The notes under the pieces were generated by a model, which saw only the letters and a program-made list of their open reading frames with translations, made no database searches and was not told where the DNA came from. Made by a program: the position numbers and the translations under genes. Positions 16,760-25,143 of a stretch of 64,000 nucleotides of DNA are shown piece after piece. This stretch comes from an uncultured Rhizobiaceae group bacterium (GTDB lineage Bacteria; Pseudomonadota; Alphaproteobacteria; Rhizobiales; Rhizobiaceae). Every line of letters begins with the position of its first letter. Within the stretch, counting starts at the first letter, position 1. The stretch is taken from NCBI GenBank assembly GCA_938010435.1, contig CALLUS010000015.1, positions 62,001 to 126,000 of the forward strand, in the 5' to 3' direction.

Positions 16760-17857
16760 ATGAGTGAAGCACGTACACCCGTCACGGTTCTGACCGGCTA
16801 TCTCGGGTCTGGAAAAACCACATTGCTGAACCGCATTTTGTCGGAAGATCACGGCAAAAAATATGCGGTGATTGTAAATGAGTTTGGTGAAATTGGCATC
16901 GACAATGATCTCATCGTGGAAAGCGATGAAGAAATTTACGAGATGAACAATGGTTGTGTGTGTTGCACTGTGCGCGGTGATCTTGTGCGCGTGGTGCAAG
17001 GGTTGTTGAAGCGTAAAGGCCGTTTTGATGGTATATTGGTGGAGACCACAGGTCTTGCTGATCCCGCACCTGTAGCACAAACGTTTTTCATGGATGATGA
17101 CGTGCGCGCCAAAGCGCAGCTTGATGCGGTTGTCGGATTGGTAGATGCCAAACATTTTCCACTGCGTCTGAAAGATGCACCAGAGGCAGAAGACCAAGTT
17201 GCGTTTGCAGATGTTGTCATTTTAAATAAGGTCGATCTAGTCAGCGTAGATGAGTTAGAGAAACTTCGGGCAACCGTTCGCAAGATTAACCCCCATGCGA
17301 TTATTCACACTGCTGAACGTTCTAATATCGCTCTTGATCAAGTGCTCGATCGCGGCTCATTCGATCTCGATCGTATTCTGGAAGACGATCCCCATTTCTT
17401 ACATGCCCACGACCATGATCATCCCGACCACGAGTGTGGGCCAAGTTGTGACCACAATCACAGTGATGGGGCTGCGCATAGTCACGCGCATAGCCATGAG
17501 CATGACTGCGGACCGGATTGCAATCATGAAGATCATAAACTCGATGCATCCACCCACGATACGACAGTGAAATCTATTTCTCTTCGCGCTGGCGAGATGA
17601 ACCGTGATTTGTTTTTCTCTTGGATCAACAAGCTCACACAGATTGATGGCCCCGATATTCTACGCTTGAAAGGTATTGTTGCTTTTCCGGGGGACGATGA
17701 TCGTTTTGTGGTTCAAGGTGTACACATGATCGTTGAAGGCGATCACCAGCGTCCGTGGAAAGCTGATGAAAAACGTGAAACCCGTATGGTATTTATAGGG
17801 CGTAATCTTGATCGTGAAAAAATTGAACGTACATTTAATGCATGTGTGGCGGCGTAA
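16760..17857 (+). CDS. CobW/COG0523 GTP-dependent metallochaperone with His-rich loop
   Basis: 365 residues. Walker A GYLGSGKTT (13-21), the metal-binding CVCC (66-69), a Walker B-like VETTGLADP and base-specificity NKVDL (156-160) define the G domain. Residues 212-259 form a stretch with alternating His, Asp and Cys (for example HAHDHDHPDH and HSHAHSHEHD), a likely metal store. The C-terminal CobW_C domain contains LRLKGIVAFPGDD and FVVQGVHMIVEG. Family members insert Zn, Co or Fe into client enzymes. ATG 16760 is supported by GGAG nine bases upstream. Clients could be the metal hydrolases upstream or the Co-type nitrile hydratase 6 kb downstream; this is inference. Confidence 0.9.
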   Translation: MSEARTPVTVLTGYLGSGKTTLLNRILSEDHGKKYAVIVNEFGEIGIDNDLIVESDEEIYEMNNGCVCCTVRGDLVRVVQGLLKRKGRFDGILVETTGLADPAPVAQTFFMDDDVRAKAQLDAVVGLVDAKHFPLRLKDAPEAEDQVAFADVVILNKVDLVSVDELEKLRATVRKINPHAIIHTAERSNIALDQVLDRGSFDLDRILEDDPHFLHAHDHDHPDHECGPSCDHNHSDGAAHSHAHSHEHDCGPDCNHEDHKLDASTHDTTVKSISLRAGEMNRDLFFSWINKLTQIDGPDILRLKGIVAFPGDDDRFVVQGVHMIVEGDHQRPWKADEKRETRMVFIGRNLDREKIERTFNACVAA

Positions 17858-18841
17858 ATGCCCACCGTTACGCCGTATGATTTCGATGAGTATGTGGAAC
17901 TGGCCACATTCATAAACAACCAACCCGTATTTGCCTTGGTGGACGGGACTGTTCATTTTCCATTGTCACCCAACAAAACTGTGCAAGCCAATAAAGGTTT
18001 GTTGAGCGCTACGCTTTCGCAAGACGGAAACTCCATTCTCACGGGTGGTGAAGATGGGCGTGTGATGCGCGTGGTGAATGATGCTGCTGAAGTGGTGAGT
18101 GAACAGAAGGGCAAATGGATTGATGTGATTGCATCTGGTCCGAATGGGGCTGTTGGTTTCGCTTCGGGGCGCACCGCTTGGGTTGTGGCTAACAACGAAA
18201 TTAAACAGTTTGATCATGAAAGAGCAGTAGAAGGTTTAGCCTTCGCGCCAAAAGGTTTGCGGCTGGCTTGTGGTCGATACAATGGCGTTACCTTGCATTG
18301 GGTTGTGGGCAATGGTGCGCCCGTTGATCTTCATTGGGGTGGCGCACACACGCAGGTGATATATTCGCCCGATGGCAAATACATCGTCTCATCGATGGCT
18401 GAAAACGCCCTGCATGGGTGGCGTATGGATGATAAAAAGTCTGGCGATGTTAAACACATGCGGATGGCGGGTTATCCTACCAAACCAAAGTCCCTGTCAT
18501 GGTCGGCAAACGGTAAGTGGTTGGCATCATCGGGCTCACAAGCGGCAATTTGTTGGCCGTTTTCCGGTAAAGATGGCCCTATAGGCAAAGTGCCGAAAGG
18601 GTTCGGCGCCCGTGATGATTCTATGGTGGTTTGCGTGGCATGCCACCCGACAGAAGACGTTGTGGCCGTGGGTTATATTGACGGCATGGTGATGGCTGTA
18701 AAAATGGCAGATGGAAGCGAGGCTCTTCTGCGCCACCCCGGGAAAGGTCCAATCAGCTCTTTGTCCTGGGATGCTGGCGGGACCCGTATTGTGTTCGGTT
18801 CCGAAGAGGGGGAAGCTGGCTTGATTGATGTGAGTGAATGA
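17858..18841 (+). CDS. WD40-repeat protein
   Basis: 327 residues, starting on the base after the CobW stop. Repeats of the beta-propeller kind are seen: LLSATLSQDGNSILTGGEDGRVMRV, VEGLAFAPKGLRLACGRYNGVTLHW, QVIYSPDGKYIVSSMAENALHGW, SLSWSANGKWLASSGSQAAICW, VVCVACHPTEDVVAVGYIDGMV and ISSLSWDAGGTRIVFGSEEGEAGLI, enough for about seven blades. No signal peptide and no enzyme domain. WD40 proteins usually act as binding platforms. I recall CobW-WD40 neighbours in other alphaproteobacteria, suggesting a partner role in metal delivery, but the function is unknown. Confidence 0.8.
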   Translation: MPTVTPYDFDEYVELATFINNQPVFALVDGTVHFPLSPNKTVQANKGLLSATLSQDGNSILTGGEDGRVMRVVNDAAEVVSEQKGKWIDVIASGPNGAVGFASGRTAWVVANNEIKQFDHERAVEGLAFAPKGLRLACGRYNGVTLHWVVGNGAPVDLHWGGAHTQVIYSPDGKYIVSSMAENALHGWRMDDKKSGDVKHMRMAGYPTKPKSLSWSANGKWLASSGSQAAICWPFSGKDGPIGKVPKGFGARDDSMVVCVACHPTEDVVAVGYIDGMVMAVKMADGSEALLRHPGKGPISSLSWDAGGTRIVFGSEEGEAGLIDVSE

Positions 18842-18845
18842 AACA

Positions 18846-20021
18846 ATGAAAAACCCTGAACTCAAAGCATGGTGCGATTACCCCGAAGTTGATCTGCCGC
18901 ACGCAAAAGATGGACCGCTTTCGGGGTTGGTGTTGGCGGTGAAAGATATTTTTCAGGTTGCTGGCTATCCCAATGGCTGGGGACAACCAACGCGGTTAGC
19001 TGAAGCCGCACCAGACACTGAGACGCAATCTGTTGTTCAAAAAATGCTGGATGCTGGCATCGAAGTTAAAGGCAAAAGCCAATGCGAAGAATTGTGCTTC
19101 TCCTTAACAGGGGTCAACCAACATTATGGTGCGCCAATGAATGGTGCGGCTCTCGATCGAGTCACTGGCGGATCGTCTTCTGGTTCAGTGTCTCTAGTCT
19201 CAAACGGCATTGTTGATGTGGCAACCGGATCAGACACTGGTGGGTCTGTGCGTGCGCCCGCATCTTATTGCGGATTAATCGGATTGCGCACTACCCATGG
19301 ACGCATTTCACTTGATCGCACGATGCCGTTGGCCAAGAGCTTTGATTGCTTTGGTTGGTTTGCAAAGGATGCGGAAACCTACGCCAAAGTGGGTGATGTG
19401 GTGTTGGACGATGATGTGTCTTCAACTCCGCTACGACGATTTCTGGGATGCCCCGATCTTGATGCTTTGTTACTGGGTGATGCGGAATACATGGCCTATG
19501 CGCCGGCGGCGGAACGGGTGGAAAACACTTATGATGCAGAGCGTGAATTCGTTCCTTTGCCTTTTGATATTATGGATGCCTACTGGGCATTTCGGAAATG
19601 CCAGGCTTACGAATCCTGGCAATCATTGGGTGATTGGATCACCACGCGCAAACCGGATTTAGGGCCGGGAATCAGAGACCGTTTCGAATTTGGTCGCGGG
19701 ATTACCCATGCTGAATTTGAAAAACAGTCGGGTATTCGATTGGCCATTCGGCAAAAACTGGACGATATGTTGGGTGATGACGGCGTGTTGGTTTTCCCAA
19801 CGGTGCCAAGTGCGGCTCCGCTCAAGTCCGAAAATGAAGACACATTGCAGGCTTTCCGTGAACAAGCGCTGCAATTGCTGTGCTTGTCTGGTGTTTCCGG
19901 CCTACCGCAAATCACCCTTCCACTGGCCGAAGTGTATGATGCGCCGATGGGTGTCAGTCTTCTGGGACCGCGGGGCAGTGACAAGCGCTTGATAAAAATG
20001 GCGCAGGATATTTTAGCGTAA
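18846..20021 (+). CDS. amidase signature family hydrolase
   Basis: About 391 residues. The Ser-cisSer-Lys triad is visible: Lys33 in LAVKDIF, the Gly/Ser-rich GGSSSGS (108-114) and nucleophile Ser134 in GSDTGGSVRAPAS. It is shorter than many amidases (450-500) and resembles the plant AMI1/indole-acetamide hydrolase-like and Atz-type short forms. It hydrolyses a carboxamide to the acid and ammonia; the substrate is not evident. It could act on amides made by the nitrile hydratase at 23-24 kb. ATG 18846 is chosen; a GTG at 18834 overlapping the WD40 stop would add four residues. Confidence 0.82.
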   Translation: MKNPELKAWCDYPEVDLPHAKDGPLSGLVLAVKDIFQVAGYPNGWGQPTRLAEAAPDTETQSVVQKMLDAGIEVKGKSQCEELCFSLTGVNQHYGAPMNGAALDRVTGGSSSGSVSLVSNGIVDVATGSDTGGSVRAPASYCGLIGLRTTHGRISLDRTMPLAKSFDCFGWFAKDAETYAKVGDVVLDDDVSSTPLRRFLGCPDLDALLLGDAEYMAYAPAAERVENTYDAEREFVPLPFDIMDAYWAFRKCQAYESWQSLGDWITTRKPDLGPGIRDRFEFGRGITHAEFEKQSGIRLAIRQKLDDMLGDDGVLVFPTVPSAAPLKSENEDTLQAFREQALQLLCLSGVSGLPQITLPLAEVYDAPMGVSLLGPRGSDKRLIKMAQDILA

Positions 20022-20060
20022 CCGGTTCATCAGCAATTTTGGGGCAATAGCAGTAAATAT

Positions 20061-21038
20061 ATGACCGACATTTTTGCTCTGGCTGCACAGAACCTTTTAT
20101 CTCCAATCGTGCTTTCATTCGTATTGGGTCTTGGGTCAGCATTGGCGCGTTCGGATTTATCAATTCCCGAAGCGGCAGCCAAGGCACTATCCATTTATCT
20201 GTTGTTCGCCATCGGTTTCAAAGGTGGTGTCAGCGTTGCTGATCATGGCGTAGATTTATCGCTCGGCCTGTCATTGTTGGCGGGTATCGTTCTGTCTGCG
20301 CTATTGCCTCTGGTTGCCTTTCAACTGCTGAGGGTGCTTTCGAAAATGGATCGGCTAAATGCAGCAGCGGTGGCGGGGCACTACGGTTCCATTTCAATCG
20401 TGACCTTTGTAGCCGCGACTTCTGTGCTGGAAGGGCAGGGCTTGCCATCGGAAGGTTATATGGTGGCTGTGGCTGCTGCGATGGAAGCACCAGCGATTTT
20501 GTCGGCGCTATGGCTTGTCTCAAGAGGCAACGGCGGTGCCGGGCGGATGGATTCAAAACTCTGGCGTGAAGTGATGTTGAACGGTTCCATCGTTCTGTTG
20601 GTGGGTGCGTTCATGATCGGATGGATCACCGGCCCGAAAGGTTTGGCAGAAATTGAAAGCTTTATTGTTTCACCTTTCAAAGGTGTGCTGTGTCTTTTCT
20701 TGTTGGATATGGGACTTTTGGCTGGTCGGGGTATGCAATCTGGACGCAAAGCACTTGGTTTTGGCAGTGTTGCGTTCGGTATTTTGATGCCCTTAGCTGG
20801 TTCGATGTTTGGACTTGGCGCCGGAGTGTTGCTTGGACTGTCCACGGGCGGCACGATGTTGATGATGGTGCTTTCCGCATCTGCCAGTTACATCGCTGTT
20901 CCTGCAGCCATGCGGGTGGCATTGCCCGAAGCGAACCCTTCCATTTATCTCACCCTTTCTTTGGGGGTAACGTTCCCTTTCAATCTTGTTTTGGGCATCC
21001 CGCTTTATCTGGTTATAGCTCAAGCAGTGACAGGATAA
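20061..21038 (+). CDS. sbtA: SbtA-like sodium-dependent bicarbonate/anion transporter
   Basis: 325 residues, about ten membrane segments in two inverted halves. SbtA (DUF897) landmarks: SPIVLSFVLGLGSALARSDL near the N-terminus, KALSIYLLFAIGFKGGV, AAAVAGHYGSISIVTFVAA, and the second-half repeats ASASYIAVPAAMRVALPEANPS and SLGVTFPFNLVLGIPLY. In cyanobacteria SbtA brings in bicarbonate with sodium. There is no carboxysome or Rubisco gene in the window, so carbon fixation is not implied; it may feed carboxylases or move another anion. The SbtB-like regulator begins four bases after the stop. Confidence 0.85.
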   Translation: MTDIFALAAQNLLSPIVLSFVLGLGSALARSDLSIPEAAAKALSIYLLFAIGFKGGVSVADHGVDLSLGLSLLAGIVLSALLPLVAFQLLRVLSKMDRLNAAAVAGHYGSISIVTFVAATSVLEGQGLPSEGYMVAVAAAMEAPAILSALWLVSRGNGGAGRMDSKLWREVMLNGSIVLLVGAFMIGWITGPKGLAEIESFIVSPFKGVLCLFLLDMGLLAGRGMQSGRKALGFGSVAFGILMPLAGSMFGLGAGVLLGLSTGGTMLMMVLSASASYIAVPAAMRVALPEANPSIYLTLSLGVTFPFNLVLGIPLYLVIAQAVTG

Positions 21039-21042
21039 ATCT

Positions 21043-21354
21043 ATGGAAACTCACAAAGCTAAACGTGTGGAAATCACCATCGAACTGGTTATGCAATCAC
21101 GCCTGACAGAAGCGCTGCAAGCAGCCGATGTAACTGGGTATACAATCATTCCCGTCTTGGGCGGATCGGGCCGTTCCGGCGACTGGAGCCGTTCCGGCCA
21201 AGTCAGCCGGGGCCAAGGCATGGTGCAAGTCATCTGCATTATCCGCCCCGAATGTTTGGACAAGCTTCTGGAAGCCGCGTTTTCTGTGGTGGAACGCCAT
21301 ATTGGCGTGGTGTCGATCACCGATTGCGATGTGCTGCGGGCTGAACGGTTTTAG
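21043..21354 (+). CDS. sbtB: SbtB-like PII-family regulator
   Basis: 103-residue small trimeric-type PII protein. RVEITIELVMQSRLTEALQAADVTGYTIIPVLGGSGR gives the first ferredoxin-like half and start of the T-loop, and VQVICIIRPECLDKLLEAAFSVVERHIGVVSITDCDVLR the second. The loop (about 42-57) is rich in Gly, Ser and Arg and lacks the uridylylation Tyr of GlnB. The C-terminal CGPxGC redox hairpin of many cyanobacterial SbtB proteins is absent. SbtB binds cyclic AMP and adenine nucleotides and plugs SbtA; four-base spacing after sbtA implies the same partnership. Confidence 0.85.
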   Translation: METHKAKRVEITIELVMQSRLTEALQAADVTGYTIIPVLGGSGRSGDWSRSGQVSRGQGMVQVICIIRPECLDKLLEAAFSVVERHIGVVSITDCDVLRAERF

Positions 21355-21429
21355 CGGGAATGCAGAAATGAGGGCCGGATTTAACGGGCAATGATGCTGA
21401 CCATCTTAGACTGAATGTGAGTGGGTCCG

Positions 21430-22281
21430 TCATCCATTCAGTAGTGAACGAATGTGTGACGGAACCATTCGGGCGTCGACTGTTGCCTCACGGACCAGCC
21501 AATCAAAATGGCTTTTTAGCGATGTAACCCGTTCAGTTTCGCGAAATGCAAGGTAGCATTGGCCGACATAAACAACTGCTAAATTTGGTCCAAAAATTGT
21601 GACTGGAGAGCTGAATACAGTGTGAGCGTCGAACAGGAATAATCGCAATCTGGGAAACATTTCCTCACAGAGATCTGCAACTAAGTTTAGCTGTTCAAAT
21701 CTGATGTCTTTATCCAAGTTGGCATAATAAGCAGTTCCCGACGCACAGGCCTCGACCTCATGTATAGTCAATGCAATCTCGTAATCTGAAACACCCGACT
21801 TTAGCCATTCAAGTTGATCTTGCATTGCAGTGACGGCCTCGGGTAATCGTCTTTCACGAAACGACGAATATTCCCAATCCAACATGCGTTCGGTTTTCAG
21901 CATATCGGGAAGTGTTGCCGGGACATGTCGCACTTTGTAACCTGCAGCTTCTTGGTGCCATTCTAGAAGCTGTTCATCTGCCGAAATGCGTTCCGCAGGA
22001 CTAAGTGACATTGCAGCTGCCACAATATCGCCCGGAGTTTCCGGGCGGTTTGTTAAACCCAGTAACCAGTCAGTGCTTACGCCTAAAGCCTGCGCTGCGT
22101 CTGCAGCTAGTTGTGCATTTGGAAGTCGGGGAAGATCGTCCTTTAACAACAGGCCAATTGTAGATCGATCTACGCGTATATCTCTTGCCAGTGCGCTTCT
22201 TGAGATATTTTTTAGGTCCATAGCTTCTAGAAGACGTTTTCTAAAAATTATGGCGCGATCACGTTTGTCTATTAAATTCAT
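21430..22281 (-). CDS. XRE-type helix-turn-helix regulator with a long unknown C-terminal domain
   Basis: 283 residues. Residues about 24-75 form a Cro/CI HTH: NISRSALARDIRVDRSTIGLLLK then the ALGVSTDWLLGLTNRP end typical of XRE domains. Residues 80-283 resemble no sensor domain I can name; they contain WHQEAAGYKVRHVPATLPDMLKT, which looks like the DUF5753-like response region of such regulators, and a FGPNLAVVYVGQCYLAFRE stretch near the end. Transcribed alone toward sbtB and divergent from the DUF2061 gene, so these neighbours are the natural candidates for control. Ligand unknown. Confidence 0.7.
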   Translation of the reverse strand: MNLIDKRDRAIIFRKRLLEAMDLKNISRSALARDIRVDRSTIGLLLKDDLPRLPNAQLAADAAQALGVSTDWLLGLTNRPETPGDIVAAAMSLSPAERISADEQLLEWHQEAAGYKVRHVPATLPDMLKTERMLDWEYSSFRERRLPEAVTAMQDQLEWLKSGVSDYEIALTIHEVEACASGTAYYANLDKDIRFEQLNLVADLCEEMFPRLRLFLFDAHTVFSSPVTIFGPNLAVVYVGQCYLAFRETERVTSLKSHFDWLVREATVDARMVPSHIRSLLNG

Positions 22282-22392
22282 CTTTGCAGATATTAATCAC
22301 TAAAATTGATATTATGCAGCAAATTTTCTGAATGTCTATGCTCCGAAATTCACGTTAGCAATGGATTATATGATTCCAACAGAGAAACCGTG

Positions 22393-22635
22393 ATGGACAC
22401 GACCAAAAGACTCATAATCAAATCTGTAACCTGGCAAGTTGCTGGTCTCATTACGATGACGGCTATTGGATTTGTGTTTACGGGTTCTTTGGCGGCCAGC
22501 AGCGGTATTGCCGTTGCTGGATCAGTTGCCGGTTTCATTTCCTACATTTTGCATGAAATGGTTTGGTCGAAGGTGGGATGGGGGCAACGGCTAAAAGAAG
22601 TCTCAATCCAGTTAGATCACAATAGTGACATGTAA
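22393..22635 (+). CDS. DUF2061 small membrane protein
   Basis: 80 residues with two hydrophobic segments (about 14-32 and 38-56) separated by a small-residue turn. KRLIIKSVTWQVAGLITMTAIGFVFTG and a final SYILHEMVWSKVGWG match the DUF2061 pattern. The family is often found near sulfate-assimilation genes but has no settled function. ATG 22393 is chosen because it gives the family start; the upstream extension to 22306 has no ribosome site. It is convergent with the nitrile hydratase operon, with 85 bases between them that show no clear terminator. Confidence 0.75.
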   Translation: MDTTKRLIIKSVTWQVAGLITMTAIGFVFTGSLAASSGIAVAGSVAGFISYILHEMVWSKVGWGQRLKEVSIQLDHNSDM

Positions 22636-22720
22636 AATGAGGCGTGAGCTAGAACTCAATTCATGACTGTTTAGGATCGGCGAATGTTGCCTAAGAACTC
22701 TCAGCAGCCAACATTGCGAC

Positions 22721-23047
22721 CTACAACTCAATCGCTTTCCCGTGGGGCGTTCGTGCGGCGGCTTGGTGCCATTCTTGTTCGCGGGTTTTGAGGGCGCCTG
22801 GTGTGGTGAGGTTTTTGGTGGCAGCCAGTTTTTCGAGTGCTGTGAGCCAGTGATCGTAATAATCACGAGCCTCGCCGCTGTGGATTTCTGACGAAAGTGC
22901 ACGGGCCCATTCTTCCCAAGTGAACGTGCCCTTTTTGTGGAGCGCGACTGTCATTGCGAACGCTTGGGCTTCCCATGGTTCGTTGAACACGGGTTCGTCA
23001 CCATCCAACACCATTCCTTCAAGTGCGTGAAGATCAGGTGCTTTCAA
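22721..23047 (-). CDS. nitrile hydratase accessory/activator protein
   Basis: 108 residues, last gene of the nitrile hydratase operon; it overlaps the beta gene by 14 bases. VFNEPWEAQAFAMTVALHKKGTFTWEEWARALSSEI closely mirrors the N-terminal part of nitrile hydratase beta subunits, the hallmark of the small activator that forms a complex with the alpha subunit and carries cobalt into it (self-subunit swapping in NhlE/P14K-type systems). That role is known of the family and inferred here. No cobalt transporter NhlF is adjacent. Confidence 0.85.
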   Translation of the reverse strand: MKAPDLHALEGMVLDGDEPVFNEPWEAQAFAMTVALHKKGTFTWEEWARALSSEIHSGEARDYYDHWLTALEKLAATKNLTTPGALKTREQEWHQAAARTPHGKAIEL

Positions 23048-23711
23048 AATGTGGCTCCCACAAATCGAGGGTCACGGTATCGCGTGGGTTTTTATCTTCG
23101 CCCCAAAGTTCCTGTGCGCTGAAACGAACTTGGTAAAGCCATTGCGGGTCGTCACCTTTGCCGTTGCCCGCGCTGTCCGGAAACACATGAAACCCCAGCA
23201 CTTGCGTGATTTCGCCAGTACGTCCGCGGGCATATCGGGGCAAGCGGGTGTGGACTGCGGTGTGTGTGTTAATGGTGTGGACAACATCACCCACTTTGAA
23301 AGCTGGATTGCGCGTTTCAGGCCGATTAGCCGCTCCGCTTAATGAATGGACTGCTGTCCATACTTCTGAGTTTTCCAAACGCCCTTTAACGGTGATTGGC
23401 GGTGTACGCACTTGACCGGTTGTCAATTCTTCCATTGTAACCATGCCCCGTTCAAGCATGAGTTTTGTGAGACCTTCTGTCCAAATTTTATAGTAGGAGA
23501 AGGACATGTAGTCTGCAGGTGAAAGGCTCTCACGGGCGTGGCGGGATATATCGATGTTCCATTGACCACACGCGCCCATGGCAACGACTATGCCCATGAC
23601 GCGAGGCTCCCAAGGAGCATGGTAATTTTTAATGTCGTAATCGACTTTACCCGGTTCAGACACCACAGGACCGAAGCCATGCATGCCGCCGAGGTCCTGT
23701 CCGCCGTTCAT
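23034..23711 (-). CDS. nthB: nitrile hydratase beta subunit
   Basis: 225 residues, normal length. Starts MNGGQDLGGMHGFGPV, the family signature, where loop residues cover the active site, then EPWEPRVMGIVVAMG-type region and, near the C-terminus, the SH3-like barrel with FKVGDVVHTI, GHTRLPRYARGRTGEI-type and VRFSAQELWGED. With the alpha subunit it hydrates nitriles to amides in the cytoplasm. It overlaps the alpha gene by four bases and the accessory gene by fourteen, giving tight stoichiometric coupling. Confidence 0.93.
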   Translation of the reverse strand: MNGGQDLGGMHGFGPVVSEPGKVDYDIKNYHAPWEPRVMGIVVAMGACGQWNIDISRHARESLSPADYMSFSYYKIWTEGLTKLMLERGMVTMEELTTGQVRTPPITVKGRLENSEVWTAVHSLSGAANRPETRNPAFKVGDVVHTINTHTAVHTRLPRYARGRTGEITQVLGFHVFPDSAGNGKGDDPQWLYQVRFSAQELWGEDKNPRDTVTLDLWEPHFEST

Positions 23712-24352
23712 TTGACTTGCTCTGGGGTGAGGGCGAATGAAGTACCGATCATAGAATTGCGTGTGATCAGTTTTTGCAACTGTTCAGCCGTCCAATTTTC
23801 TGTACCGGCTGGTTGCTGAGGAATGACCAAGTAACGTGTTTCAGCCGTGGAATCATGCACTTCAACGGCGGTGTTTTCGGGTATAACCGTCCCGAACTCT
23901 TTCAGCACACCGCGCGGGTCGATCACCGAGCGTGACCGGTAAGGAGGGGATTTGTACCACGTGGGTGGAAGGCCAAGCACTGACCATGGATAGCACGAGC
24001 ACAATGTGCAAACGACCATGTGATGAGTGTCTTCGCTGTTGAACACCGCCACCATGTGTTCGCCTTGACGGGATGTGTAGCCGAGAGAATGGATGGCGGC
24101 TGTTGCATCTTCGCGCAACCATTTTTCAAATTCAGGTTCTGTCCACGCCTTCGCCACAACATGCGCACCGTTGCGCGGGCCAATTTTGGTTTCGTACAGT
24201 TCAACAATCTCGTCCACCGCTGCGGATTCGATGTAACCCTTTTCCACTAACAAACTTTCCAAAGCGCGAATGCGGGCATCCATGTCACTCAGGTGGGAAT
24301 GATCGCCATGATCATGGTCGTGCCTGTGGTTGTTTTTGTGACCACCGCTCAT
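23708..24352 (-). CDS. nthA: nitrile hydratase alpha subunit, cobalt type
   Basis: 214 residues. The metal-binding claw is VVCTLCSCYPW with Cys115, Cys118, Ser119 and Cys120. A Thr after the first Cys and Tyr after the last mark the cobalt form (iron enzymes have CSLCSCT). Two cysteines become sulfinic/sulfenic acids in the mature enzyme. The first 20 residues carry eight histidines mixed with Asp, Asn and Lys (HRHDHDHGDHSH), a possible cobalt-collecting tail. It overlaps the upstream amidotransferase-like gene by four bases. The substrate range cannot be read from sequence. Confidence 0.95.
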   Translation of the reverse strand: MSGGHKNNHRHDHDHGDHSHLSDMDARIRALESLLVEKGYIESAAVDEIVELYETKIGPRNGAHVVAKAWTEPEFEKWLREDATAAIHSLGYTSRQGEHMVAVFNSEDTHHMVVCTLCSCYPWSVLGLPPTWYKSPPYRSRSVIDPRGVLKEFGTVIPENTAVEVHDSTAETRYLVIPQQPAGTENWTAEQLQKLITRNSMIGTSFALTPEQVK

Positions 24353-25143
24353 TCTGCAGCGACCGATAAGCCGGATTTTTGTACGGCATAGGCGCGGCTG
24401 GCATCGCCAAAGGCCGTGAGAATTTTATTGGATGGGCTGTCGGTTTTTGCCCAATATTCGGGGTGCCATTGCACACCAACAACAAAGCCCGAAGCATCTT
24501 TAACAGACACGGCTTCAATGGTGCCATCTTCGTTAGTGGCTTCCACAACGATATTTTCGCCAAGGCGGTCCAACGCCTGCGTGTGAAGAGAATTCACATT
24601 CACAGAACCTTTGGCGATGTCGTCGTTCAAGATTTCTGCGATGCAGGAGCCTTCTTCGATTTTTAGATCATGGGCCATGGCGAACCGTTCGTCCAACGTG
24701 CCTTCCCAAGGATAACCATGGTTTTCGACGTTGCGGTTTTTTTGAAAAGCCGCCGTGATGGAGCCGCCAAGGGCGACGTTTAACTCTTGGATGCCGCGAC
24801 AGATCGCAAGCAATGGAATTCCGCGTTCAATGGCACGACGGATGAGCGGCAATGTGGTTGCATCACGATCATGGTCAAATGGTTCATGGTCTTCTGTCGC
24901 TTCTTCACCGTAATGGGAGGGGTGTACATTGGAACGTGAACCCGTGACCAAAATCCCATCTACACGATCAAGCATGGCGTCGATATCAAGACGATCCCCC
25001 AAACTTGGCAAGATCATAGGAATGACATCAGATACTTCTGCGGCGGCATCTATATAGGGCGAAGGCGCGGCATGCCACATATAAGGGGCAACGTCTTTAT
25101 AATCGGAGGTTACAGCGATCAGAGGTTTTGTCATTACATTCAT
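24349..25143 (-). CDS. class I glutamine amidotransferase-like (PuuD-type) hydrolase
   Basis: 264 residues. Catalytic Cys115 in PLLAICRGIQELNVALGG, NSLHTQALDRL, and the His-Glu pair in GVQWHPEYW give a complete triad. This is the gamma-glutamyl-GABA hydrolase (PuuD) branch, which frees amines from gamma-glutamyl conjugates. It leads the nitrile hydratase operon with a four-base overlap. A role in releasing a gamma-glutamylated nitrile or amine before hydration is possible but is inference. Starts at ATG 25143 or 25134 are both possible; neither has a strong ribosome site. Confidence 0.82.
   Translation of the reverse strand: MNVMTKPLIAVTSDYKDVAPYMWHAAPSPYIDAAAEVSDVIPMILPSLGDRLDIDAMLDRVDGILVTGSRSNVHPSHYGEEATEDHEPFDHDRDATTLPLIRRAIERGIPLLAICRGIQELNVALGGSITAAFQKNRNVENHGYPWEGTLDERFAMAHDLKIEEGSCIAEILNDDIAKGSVNVNSLHTQALDRLGENIVVEATNEDGTIEAVSVKDASGFVVGVQWHPEYWAKTDSPSNKILTAFGDASRAYAVQKSGLSVAAE

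Noticed and set aside
17401-17530. Short repeats of CATGAC/CACGACCATGA type in the CobW gene.
   Set aside because: They encode the His/Asp-rich loop; simple codon repetition, not a CRISPR or regulatory repeat.
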